The notes beneath the pieces were generated by a model. The model searched no databases. It saw nothing but the letters and a program-made list of their open reading frames with translations, and was not told the origin of the DNA. Positions 7,649 through 15,136 of a DNA stretch of 17,839 nt are shown here, piece after piece. Position 1 is the stretch's first letter. The number at the start of each line of letters is the position of its first letter. This stretch comes from Bacteroidales bacterium GP1 (GTDB lineage Bacteria > Bacteroidota > Bacteroidia > Bacteroidales > Muribaculaceae), in the NCBI GenBank assembly GCA_001701105.1, contig DAAI01000036.1, forward strand, positions 9,659-27,497. Reading direction: 5' to 3'. The translations under genes and the position numbers were made by a program.

Positions 7649-8964
7649 CCCTCTCTTACCCTGATTCCGTTAAGGGTGTAAAAATCACCTTTCAAGGAAG
7701 CAGGCTCCGGATATTCCGAAATCAGTCCCGAAATATCATATCCTTCCGGGAACAGGGGTAAAGAAGGGAACCAATAATTCATTATCATTTCGTAATCCCG
7801 GATTCTTTCTCCCGTTGGCGAGAAGCGGCGTGTAATATAGGTCGGTGTTCCGAATTCGTGATACAAGGCCATATATATTTCATCAGTCACGGGATGGACC
7901 CCTATCGCGCAACCATATAGTTTCCAATTTGCGCCCTCTTCCTCAAGGTCAATGAACAATGACTGTTGCATCGTGTCGCAATCATATTTATAGATTTTCG
8001 TTCCTGTAAACCAACGGTTGGGCCCTCCTTTCCAATAAAGGCAGTTTTGGACGCTTGAAGCCACAAAAGCATCGGGAGTCCATGCATACCATGAATTTGA
8101 AGGTGGAAACATTCCCTCCTCAATCGGAATCACTTCATAATCCAATGTCGCAGGATCCAATTTCACGATATAATTGAGGAACGCGCCGGTGCCCTGAAGG
8201 TTTTTCGCTACAGAAAGCCAGAGGAATCCATCTTTTGATTTAACGATAGAGCCGATGCCCGCACCTTCCTGAACAATATCCATGGATATTGTCTGCACGA
8301 CTTTATCGAGGAGCGGGTCAACTATCAACAGTCCATATTGTTGATGGGCTACAAACACCTTCCCTGCTGCCGACACCATCATTCCTGATTGGCCGTGGTA
8401 TAACGCACCGGTCGGGTCGGTGTTCGGTTTGTCACCATCTCCTCCGGCATTCGGATTGGCCGAACCCTCCACTTGTCCTTCTATTGAATAAGTATCGAGA
8501 TTGAAAATCCATACGCCGTTGCTCGAGGACACATATCCTTTATGGTCGTCAACCCCAAGAAATCCACGGCCATCGCATTGCGCTCCGGAAGGGTCGATCA
8601 ATGATTGCTGATGCAATACTTTCATTGTTCTTGCATCCGCCACAGTAATGCGGCCGCCCGTGATGGATGCACCGGGATCCTTGTCTTGCTTTGCGATCAG
8701 ATAAATCCGGTCGCCCCAGATGGCACCGTATTGATTCGTGCATCCGAGTTCTATACCCGGATTCTCGGTCTGGATAATCCGGTAGTGCCAGTAATTACCG
8801 TCCGGGTCATCGGGGAGCAGGTAATTCACAGTGGAATTCTGATGGCCATACCAATCCTCGTTCACCCATATAATTCCGCGGGTGTAATCCGCCTCTTGAG
8901 CGGCAATGGCCGAAGCCATTGTCGTCAAGAGTGCGGAAACGACAAACAACAGTGTGCGTTTCAT
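7561..8964 (-). CDS. Secreted YncE/DUF5074-like beta-propeller protein with T9SS tail, last gene of B12 operon
   Basis: A 467-residue exported protein. It has a signal peptide (1-22, cleavage near AIAA/QEAD) with no lipobox, one beta-propeller-like domain (about 25-405), and a C-terminal T9SS sorting tail (about 415-467: YTLNGIRVREG, then GIYIWRCGNQSKKIIVK). The propeller is paralogous to the one inside the neighbouring 1259-residue protein: compare NEDWYGHQN with NEEWFGHTN, and ENPGIELGCTNQYGAIW with ENPGMSFGCTSQYATIW. Its start overlaps that gene's stop in an ATGA. Co-location with btuB and btuG under a cobalamin riboswitch suggests a role in binding or passing on B12 or related corrinoids at the cell surface; no direct ligand evidence is visible. 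T9SS cargo is usually anchored to A-LPS or released, whereas BtuG is a lipoprotein. No GC-rich terminator follows, so readthrough into greA is possible. Confidence 0.88.
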   Translation of the reverse strand: MKRTLLFVVSALLTTMASAIAAQEADYTRGIIWVNEDWYGHQNSTVNYLLPDDPDGNYWHYRIIQTENPGIELGCTNQYGAIWGDRIYLIAKQDKDPGASITGGRITVADARTMKVLHQQSLIDPSGAQCDGRGFLGVDDHKGYVSSSNGVWIFNLDTYSIEGQVEGSANPNAGGDGDKPNTDPTGALYHGQSGMMVSAAGKVFVAHQQYGLLIVDPLLDKVVQTISMDIVQEGAGIGSIVKSKDGFLWLSVAKNLQGTGAFLNYIVKLDPATLDYEVIPIEEGMFPPSNSWYAWTPDAFVASSVQNCLYWKGGPNRWFTGTKIYKYDCDTMQQSLFIDLEEEGANWKLYGCAIGVHPVTDEIYMALYHEFGTPTYITRRFSPTGERIRDYEMIMNYWFPSLPLFPEGYDISGLISEYPEPASLKGDFYTLNGIRVREGASFSDRAGLKAGIYIWRCGNQSKKIIVK

Positions 8965-11900
8965 TTGATCATTACTTTTGCGCTGACACTATTGTCAGAT
9001 ACAATAATAAATATTCCGGTATGACAACCGAAATCCAATATATAGTGGTCGGTATCGGCGATAAAAGATGTTACGGCTATACCCTTATCGTTGAAGACAG
9101 TGAATTCTTTGCCCATGAAGCCATCTATCACAACTCTATGTCCATCGCAGATAATGCTTCCATTCGGCGCCTCGACATCATAGATGCCGTTCTGAATATC
9201 TTTGACATTTACAAGGATATTCTTGCTTATCTCGCGTCCGTTGGACTGCGCTTTAAGCGTGAAGCTTTGACTTCCTGCCGATACGGGTGTAACGGTCAGA
9301 GTCTTCCCCTCGAGAGTCACTCCTGCCACAGGGGTGGTATTGGCTCTTGCAGGAATGTCGGAAGAGTTGTCGGGGAGCGACAGACGGATATTTGAATCGA
9401 TATTGTCAGGATCAGATACCAGCTCAGTGAGATCCACTACCACCGGCTCATCTTCAAGCTCCATGTCGATGCGGTCAAGATTGATATTCACATCGTATTT
9501 ATCAGGGAATATGGCAAAGGCCTGGAACCAGTAATATGGCCTCAATGCGATAGTCTTTTCAATTTCCCCGGTTTTCGGATTCACGAAGTGCGTCCAGTTG
9601 TAGCGGTAATGACCGGAGGCGGAGTCTTCCGTAGTCATCACAATAAGCTTACCTGAGCGTTCGTCATAACGCAGGGTGCCATAAGTCTTTTGACGGACTC
9701 GAGAATTTGAACCTACGAGATTGGCAGCGCCCATATCAAAGGCCGGCTGCATGGTGGAGGGGTCGGAGCCGACATTCCAGCCATAGTATTTATCGGAAGC
9801 TCCACCGCCGGCGATACCGCCACCCGCGGAGAACCAGATAGTATTAGTCTTGGCGCTGCCCACAAAAGGAGTGTTACGCCATGCGCCCCAGGAGCATGTG
9901 GGATAAGGGATATTAGATGGCAATGTCACACTCATATCTTCCACTTCATCGAGAGTCTCGGGATCAATGCATATGAACCGCCCACATCCATTTGAAACAG
10001 TTGCAAGCCAGACGTGGCCGTCTGCCGTCTGAGTCACGCCTTGAACGGTCTGATAAGGATAGTTTTTAACCACTTGATCGGTTTCGGTGTCGATTGCGAA
10101 GCCTCCGGTATTCTGCTTTATGCCGAAGACATATTTACCGGCGTGCACCATATCGCCTATCTGCCCTGAATATAAGTCGGCTCCGGCAGAACCGCTTTCA
10201 TCAAATGCGGTTATTTTGCCTGTCACTTTGATTTCATTAATATCTACGATATAAATGCCGTTCGAAGTGCCCACATATACTTTGGTCGGGGTTGCGCCTA
10301 CAACAGCACGGCCGTCGGCACTCTTCGTCTCATCGCCGAACATCAGATTGTCGATTGAGCCCTTGCGTTTTAAAGTTTTGGCATCGGCCACCACAACACG
10401 GCCACCACCGGGCAGAGGATCGCCAGCGTCAACTGCCTGCTTGGAAATGGCGATGAGATTATCTGCCCAGATGGTAGCATACTGAGAGGTGCATCCGAAC
10501 GACATTCCCGGATTCTCACGCTCATATACCTGATACATCATCTCTCCCTCCGGAGTGATATAGTTCATGCCCCCGTTGGTATGGCCGAACCATTCCTCGT
10601 TAATAATGAGAGTACCGTCGACATATCCATTCTCGAGCGGAGTGCGGTCGGGATCCTCCACCTTCACGGTGTAGGTCTTTGTGATTTCGCTGCCGTCGGT
10701 AGAGATCAGGGTCAGGGTGCATTCTCCAAGACGATGGCCGCTCAATTCATAGAATTGGATGCGGGTATTGTTCTCATCCCAGTAGTTCACCTTATACATC
10801 GTTGCGATGAAATCATCTTTGTTAGTGCCGTTGCCTGAAATCGTAACATTATAGTCGGGGATGTCGGCATCAGCCGGGACAACATCGGCTATCACACCAA
10901 TCATCTGCTTGGGGTTCAGATGGATTGTATCCCCTTCGACGCCCTGAATATTAAAATCCGTAACCGGATGACGAAGGGCCGAGACTACATCAAAAGATGC
11001 CTTAACGTCTTGATTCCACTTTGAAGATATAGTTACAGTCGCACTGCCGGGAGTCTTGGTAGTCTTGATTATTCCCGTTGATGTAGCAGTAACCACTTTT
11101 GTGTCGCTCGAGGTGTAAGTAAGGGCTGTATAGGTGGCGTTATCAGGCGTGATTGTTATAGAGTTTTCTATCTGCGTATTGAGAGGAGCATCAATACTTG
11201 TATGCTCTACAGCGATGCTTTCAATCGGAATTACCGGGGGTAAAAGGGTGAAATGGCATCGATTGCTGAATGAATAGGTAGCGCCTTTACCGGTTCTCAC
11301 CCTGACATGGATATAAAGATCACCCGCCTTATTACCGGCATATGTGAGTTGGCCGAAGGAGGCAGCAGCCGTCGAGATGGTGGTAACTATATCAGAAGAA
11401 TTGCTCGATGTAACTTGCTGATCATCCGTGCGGCGATACCATGAATAGTTGATTGCATCGTAAGCCTCTTCCCTCTGCACGAAAACAGGAATGTAGTTTT
11501 TCTCGTCCGACAGTGCGAATGTCATTTCTTCCGGCACAACAGCGCAAGCGTTGCCCGTGGCCGGGAGGTAGAGTACATATTCCGGAGTCGCCGGCTCGCA
11601 GGAAAGCACGAGGCAGTCCTCGTATTCGGTAAGCATCCAATTTCCGGAACAATTTGTATCGCTTCCGGCACTGTTGAATATTCCATCGCCGTCGGCGTCG
11701 ATATTCAGGGTATTTCCCTCGTAGGAGAAAGCCGGGTCTGCATTAAGGAGGGTTAGCACCGTATTCACGCCGGGGAGCTCTGAATTGAAATTTAGTCGCA
11801 AAGCCACGTTGTCGATTTTTTCTTTGTGCCCGAATTTCACTATTAGGGGAATCGACAGGGTTCCTTCGCCGATGTTTCGCACACACTTTGCCAGATCAAC

Positions 11901-12740
11901 GCCATTCTCAGTAGCCCTGGGAGGAATATATATGATATTCCCATTCTCGCATGGAGCGATACCTTCTCCCATGCCGCCGACCATCGCACTTTCAAATTGC
12001 GTAAAACTCCAGCCGTCGACAGCCCCGTCGACGAGCATTCTCCCCGTAAAGCCGGAGCCGGAATACATCCAGTCTTGTTTCTGGGAGTTTGCGCACCAGT
12101 AGCTCCAATATCCTTCATACCATGCCGAAAGCCATTTAGGCTCGGTAGCGGCGGGGCCTCCGAGATTGTCGGTGGCATCATCGATATCCCAGCAATCATA
12201 GTCGTAAGCGGGATAGCCGTAGGTGGCATAATCAAAAGGGTGCTGGATGCAATGTGTGCCGGCAATTGCAGCATCGATCGCAGCCTGCGCTATTGCCGGG
12301 GCATTATCGCCCGGTGCTGTGGTCTGACCCATGAAGTCGTTAGCCTCATAGTAATCAAAGTTTATGAATTCAAAGGTCTTTGCTTTCTCGAAGTTGAAGA
12401 AAACCTTATTGAGCACACTTTGATTCAGGCTGTAGCCCACTCCGCACAGGGTGCTTCCCATTGAGCCGGTGAATTGAGTAAGCATCGACAGGCGTGACGA
12501 ATTAGCACAAATAGCTTTCATCATGCTTTCTCCGTTAGGCGATTCTCCGTCGGCCCATCGATACCCCCACACATATGCGTCGGAGCCGTATTTGTCGCCG
12601 TTGAATTGAATCACCAGAGCAGCCTTGTTAGGACCGTTTCCCGTCCAGTGCCGGATGCGGTCGAACTGGATCGGATGGGCCAGTCCTGACAAGGCTGCGC
12701 ACCCGATCATTAAGGACAATAATTTAGTTCTCATAGTCAT
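8961..12740 (-). CDS. Large multidomain T9SS-exported surface protein of the B12 operon (unknown N-terminal domain, Ig-like domains, propeller)
   Basis: 1259 residues from the chosen ATG. Order: signal peptide (1-21, SGLA/HP), no lipobox; an aromatic-rich domain I cannot name (about 24-275) with WTGNGPNKAALVIQF, VWGYRWADG and many Trp/Tyr; a beta-rich region with a calcium-loop-like DADGDG (348-353); an Ig-like segment (about 400-500); a bacterial Ig-like (Big_2-type) domain (about 505-588) and a second Ig-like one (590-696); a YncE/DUF5074-like propeller (about 710-1085); a cadherin/Ig-like domain (about 1086-1180); and a T9SS sorting tail ending GIFIIVSDNSVSAKVMIK. The frame opens at a TTG (12770), but ATG 12740, after AAATA-rich sequence and just before the signal peptide, is better. 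It is 42 nt after the lipoprotein gene stop and overlaps the next gene by ATGA. Operon position suggests corrinoid capture at the surface, which is inference. No enzyme motif is seen. Confidence 0.88.
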   Translation of the reverse strand: MTMRTKLLSLMIGCAALSGLAHPIQFDRIRHWTGNGPNKAALVIQFNGDKYGSDAYVWGYRWADGESPNGESMMKAICANSSRLSMLTQFTGSMGSTLCGVGYSLNQSVLNKVFFNFEKAKTFEFINFDYYEANDFMGQTTAPGDNAPAIAQAAIDAAIAGTHCIQHPFDYATYGYPAYDYDCWDIDDATDNLGGPAATEPKWLSAWYEGYWSYWCANSQKQDWMYSGSGFTGRMLVDGAVDGWSFTQFESAMVGGMGEGIAPCENGNIIYIPPRATENGVDLAKCVRNIGEGTLSIPLIVKFGHKEKIDNVALRLNFNSELPGVNTVLTLLNADPAFSYEGNTLNIDADGDGIFNSAGSDTNCSGNWMLTEYEDCLVLSCEPATPEYVLYLPATGNACAVVPEEMTFALSDEKNYIPVFVQREEAYDAINYSWYRRTDDQQVTSSNSSDIVTTISTAAASFGQLTYAGNKAGDLYIHVRVRTGKGATYSFSNRCHFTLLPPVIPIESIAVEHTSIDAPLNTQIENSITITPDNATYTALTYTSSDTKVVTATSTGIIKTTKTPGSATVTISSKWNQDVKASFDVVSALRHPVTDFNIQGVEGDTIHLNPKQMIGVIADVVPADADIPDYNVTISGNGTNKDDFIATMYKVNYWDENNTRIQFYELSGHRLGECTLTLISTDGSEITKTYTVKVEDPDRTPLENGYVDGTLIINEEWFGHTNGGMNYITPEGEMMYQVYERENPGMSFGCTSQYATIWADNLIAISKQAVDAGDPLPGGGRVVVADAKTLKRKGSIDNLMFGDETKSADGRAVVGATPTKVYVGTSNGIYIVDINEIKVTGKITAFDESGSAGADLYSGQIGDMVHAGKYVFGIKQNTGGFAIDTETDQVVKNYPYQTVQGVTQTADGHVWLATVSNGCGRFICIDPETLDEVEDMSVTLPSNIPYPTCSWGAWRNTPFVGSAKTNTIWFSAGGGIAGGGASDKYYGWNVGSDPSTMQPAFDMGAANLVGSNSRVRQKTYGTLRYDERSGKLIVMTTEDSASGHYRYNWTHFVNPKTGEIEKTIALRPYYWFQAFAIFPDKYDVNINLDRIDMELEDEPVVVDLTELVSDPDNIDSNIRLSLPDNSSDIPARANTTPVAGVTLEGKTLTVTPVSAGSQSFTLKAQSNGREISKNILVNVKDIQNGIYDVEAPNGSIICDGHRVVIDGFMGKEFTVFNDKGIAVTSFIADTDHYILDFGCHTGIFIIVSDNSVSAKVMIK

Positions 12741-12782
12741 ATTATTTGTTAAATGTTGGTGTTTATTCAAGATGTCGGATTA

Positions 12783-13985
12783 TTATTCCGGAAGCGTCGG
12801 AGGCGTGATATGCAGATCCTGCGCCCGGCTTAATTCAGTGGAAGTCTCACCGAGCCAGCCGCAATATTGATTCAGGCCGGTATAGACCCGGACGAAATCA
12901 ATACCAGGTAGATTTACGGGCTTTCCTTCCGAATCCACTGCCCATGATATGTCGAAAGAATTAAGGTCGGCATATTCGTTGGGATGATTGTCAACATATC
13001 CCCACGGATAGCTGTAAAGGACATAGTATGTACCCGTTCCGCTTATATCTTCTGCATTGTCTGCAAGAAGCGACCCCTCAAAACTAATGCTGTCGTCGGC
13101 TATCCATGCCGGGAAATAATCCTGGCTGTGAAACAGGTTTTTATGGAGGAATCCTGACCCGCCGTCATTATCGGTCCAGCGGATATAGTAGTAATCATCA
13201 ATGCTGTTGTCATCGTCGGCCACAATCTCTCTATCAGCATCGGGTCGATAATATGTGATTTTATGCCCGTGACGGGTCTTCGGTGAATAATATTCGCTTC
13301 CTGCAAGTTCATACCACTCATCGTCGGGCAATCCGTTGCAATTGACATCGTAACTGACCATTACGATTCCGGGTTCCGCGGATCCTCCTTTTTTCTCCGG
13401 TTGAAGCAATTCATAGAAGCAATTCCCCCAGATTCGGAAATCTTTCTCTCCGGGTAGATTGATCACCGTATGATCGAATCCGAATGTCACATATCCTCCA
13501 TATCCTCCTAATGTTATCATCACATCGTTAGTGCCCGATATGCTTTCCTCGGCTTTCTGAAGGATGGAAGCGTATGTGTCGCCTTCTTCATAGCGTGGCA
13601 TCTCATTTACAAACTGTCCGGGTGCCGGACTATATTCATATACTCGGGAAATGTAGGGACTATACTCTATATCTTCGTGTACAACCTCAATCTTAAAAGC
13701 ATGCTCATAAGGCGATAAGGAGTCGATGATGTTGAATTCCACGTCATAGGAGCCCTCTTCGGCAGTAAGGAATATATACTCCCTCTCATTGCTCATCACT
13801 TTTCCATTCACTTTCCATTCATATGCAGTGCCTGTGAAAGCGGGGGAGAGACTGAGCTTTTGCATCCGAGGGATATAATACACATCATCAATACCGAGAC
13901 TTACTACCGGAATCTCGTTGCCACATCCTGCTAAAAGCGTAAGCATTGCAAGATGTATAATCGGAATAATATATCTGATATTCAT
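12783..13985 (-). CDS. PKD-like surface lipoprotein of the B12 operon
   Basis: 400 residues from ATG 13985, which overlaps the btuG stop as ATGA and places a lipoprotein signal at the N-terminus (lipobox LLAGC, C21). An upstream ATG at 14036 would add 17 residues and bury the signal, so it was rejected. After the cysteine comes a PKD/Ig-like domain (about 24-115, with YEWKVNG), then a conserved C-terminal domain: YEYSPAPGQFVNE, LGGYGGYVTFGFDH, GIVMVSYDVNCNGLPDDEW (calcium-loop-like DxNxNGxPDD), YVLYSYPWGYVDNHPNE and VYTGLNQYCGWLGETST. From memory, this protein type is annotated only as 'cell surface protein' in other Bacteroidales and recurs near B12 transport genes. It is probably anchored in the outer membrane facing outward. 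It may be an accessory corrinoid-binding protein functionally similar to BtuH, but I cannot show homology to BtuH. Confidence 0.88.
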   Translation of the reverse strand: MNIRYIIPIIHLAMLTLLAGCGNEIPVVSLGIDDVYYIPRMQKLSLSPAFTGTAYEWKVNGKVMSNEREYIFLTAEEGSYDVEFNIIDSLSPYEHAFKIEVVHEDIEYSPYISRVYEYSPAPGQFVNEMPRYEEGDTYASILQKAEESISGTNDVMITLGGYGGYVTFGFDHTVINLPGEKDFRIWGNCFYELLQPEKKGGSAEPGIVMVSYDVNCNGLPDDEWYELAGSEYYSPKTRHGHKITYYRPDADREIVADDDNSIDDYYYIRWTDNDGGSGFLHKNLFHSQDYFPAWIADDSISFEGSLLADNAEDISGTGTYYVLYSYPWGYVDNHPNEYADLNSFDISWAVDSEGKPVNLPGIDFVRVYTGLNQYCGWLGETSTELSRAQDLHITPPTLPE

Positions 13986-15136
13986 TTGGTCAAGAATGTT
14001 ATATGTGCGGGTATGTCGCCGGTTCGTACACTCCATTTTTTATACCCATCGGGAGAGAAGCAATAGAGGGTGCCGGATGAAACATAGTTTTTGGCATCTG
14101 TCACAAAAATATCTCCCGTCTCGGGATTTACGGCTATTCCGTAAGGTATCTGAATCTCCTTCTCCGTACCGTCCTTTATAAAGTTATGTGATATGACTTC
14201 TTTAGTACGGACATCGATCATGCCATAGCTGATTGTATTGGATTGAGTATAATTATTCCATTCAGTGGCATAGAAGTACATCTTATCATCAAAGAAAGCC
14301 ATATTGGAACAGGCGATAGGGATGGTGTCGGTGACAATCATCTGATTGAAGCCCGGCTTCTTCTGCATCACGAATAGGCGGGAGGGTCTCGACTGGTAAT
14401 CTCCTCTCGACGTAATCCATAGTTTATCATACCGGTCTTTCTTCAGCCGATGCAGATTTATGCCTACCGGAATCTGCTGCACCTGCTTGAAATCGATCAT
14501 CTGAATCACAGAAACGGTGTTATCATAATTAGGCACACGATATCCTCCGGAATTTGCTACATACAGATAATCGTCCACTATCTCCATTTCTTCAGGCTGA
14601 TAACCGACCGAAACCTTTCGGGTGATATTGAGCGAAAGGGTGTCGATTTCATAAACGGCTCCTTTGGGAGCATCCGGATCAATCAGGACGGGGCCGACAT
14701 ATGAGCTTACATATGCTTTGCCTCGGTGGAACCTGATATATCGGCAGTTGGGGATGTCGATCTGCCCGATGCGGATGCCGCTTCTTGCATTCAATACCTC
14801 CACTTTGTGGGAGCAATTCACTACGACATAAAGTTTGCCCCCGTATATGCCTACATCATTGCCGACATCGCCCAATTCTTTGATGACATCAGGATTTTTC
14901 TCGGCGTAGAAATTTCTGGCATATAGCCCCGTCAGATAATCGTAGTAATCGATGGTACATTTATTAGACCCCATGTTGCCCTCATTTACAAGATAGAACC
15001 CACGGATTGAACCGTCATGCTTTTCTTCTCCAATGATTTCATACTCCGTAGGCACCACAAGCTCGTCCTCACGACAGCTTGTGGCGCTTGTCAGGAGTAG
15101 CGAAATATTTATGATGATAAAGAAAATTTGTTTCAT
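13982..15136 (-). CDS. btuG: BtuG-like surface lipoprotein (YncE-type beta-propeller) for B12 capture
   Basis: 384 residues. The lipoprotein signal is MKQIFFIIINISLLL followed by ATSC with C21, then acidic REDE, which resembles the surface-export signal of Bacteroidetes lipoproteins. The rest (about 45-384) is a YncE/DUF5074-type propeller: FYLVNEGNMGSNKCTIDYYD opens it, and blade motifs such as GGKLYVVVN, RGKAYVSS, DDYLYVANSGGY and TGDIFVTDAKNY repeat at regular spacing. In Bacteroides, BtuG binds cobalamin very tightly on the outer face of BtuB and passes it to the transporter. Gene order here (immediately after a BtuB-like gene, sharing ATGA with it) and the cobalamin riboswitch upstream fit that role. 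Assignment rests on fold, export signal and context, since the B12-contact residues cannot be checked by eye. Confidence 0.88.
   Translation of the reverse strand: MKQIFFIIINISLLLTSATSCREDELVVPTEYEIIGEEKHDGSIRGFYLVNEGNMGSNKCTIDYYDYLTGLYARNFYAEKNPDVIKELGDVGNDVGIYGGKLYVVVNCSHKVEVLNARSGIRIGQIDIPNCRYIRFHRGKAYVSSYVGPVLIDPDAPKGAVYEIDTLSLNITRKVSVGYQPEEMEIVDDYLYVANSGGYRVPNYDNTVSVIQMIDFKQVQQIPVGINLHRLKKDRYDKLWITSRGDYQSRPSRLFVMQKKPGFNQMIVTDTIPIACSNMAFFDDKMYFYATEWNNYTQSNTISYGMIDVRTKEVISHNFIKDGTEKEIQIPYGIAVNPETGDIFVTDAKNYVSSGTLYCFSPDGYKKWSVRTGDIPAHITFLTK

Noticed and set aside
12741..12770. TTG-started extension of the 1259-residue protein
   Set aside because: It adds a polar stretch before the signal peptide and relies on a rare start codon, while an ATG directly precedes the signal peptide.
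12783..13985. Naming the PKD-like lipoprotein BtuH
   Set aside because: The operon context fits, but I cannot recognise BtuH sequence features, so the symbol was left empty.
13986..14036. A 17-residue N-terminal extension of the PKD-like lipoprotein
   Set aside because: It would bury the lipoprotein signal; ATG 13985 overlaps the btuG stop as ATGA and starts the signal peptide correctly.
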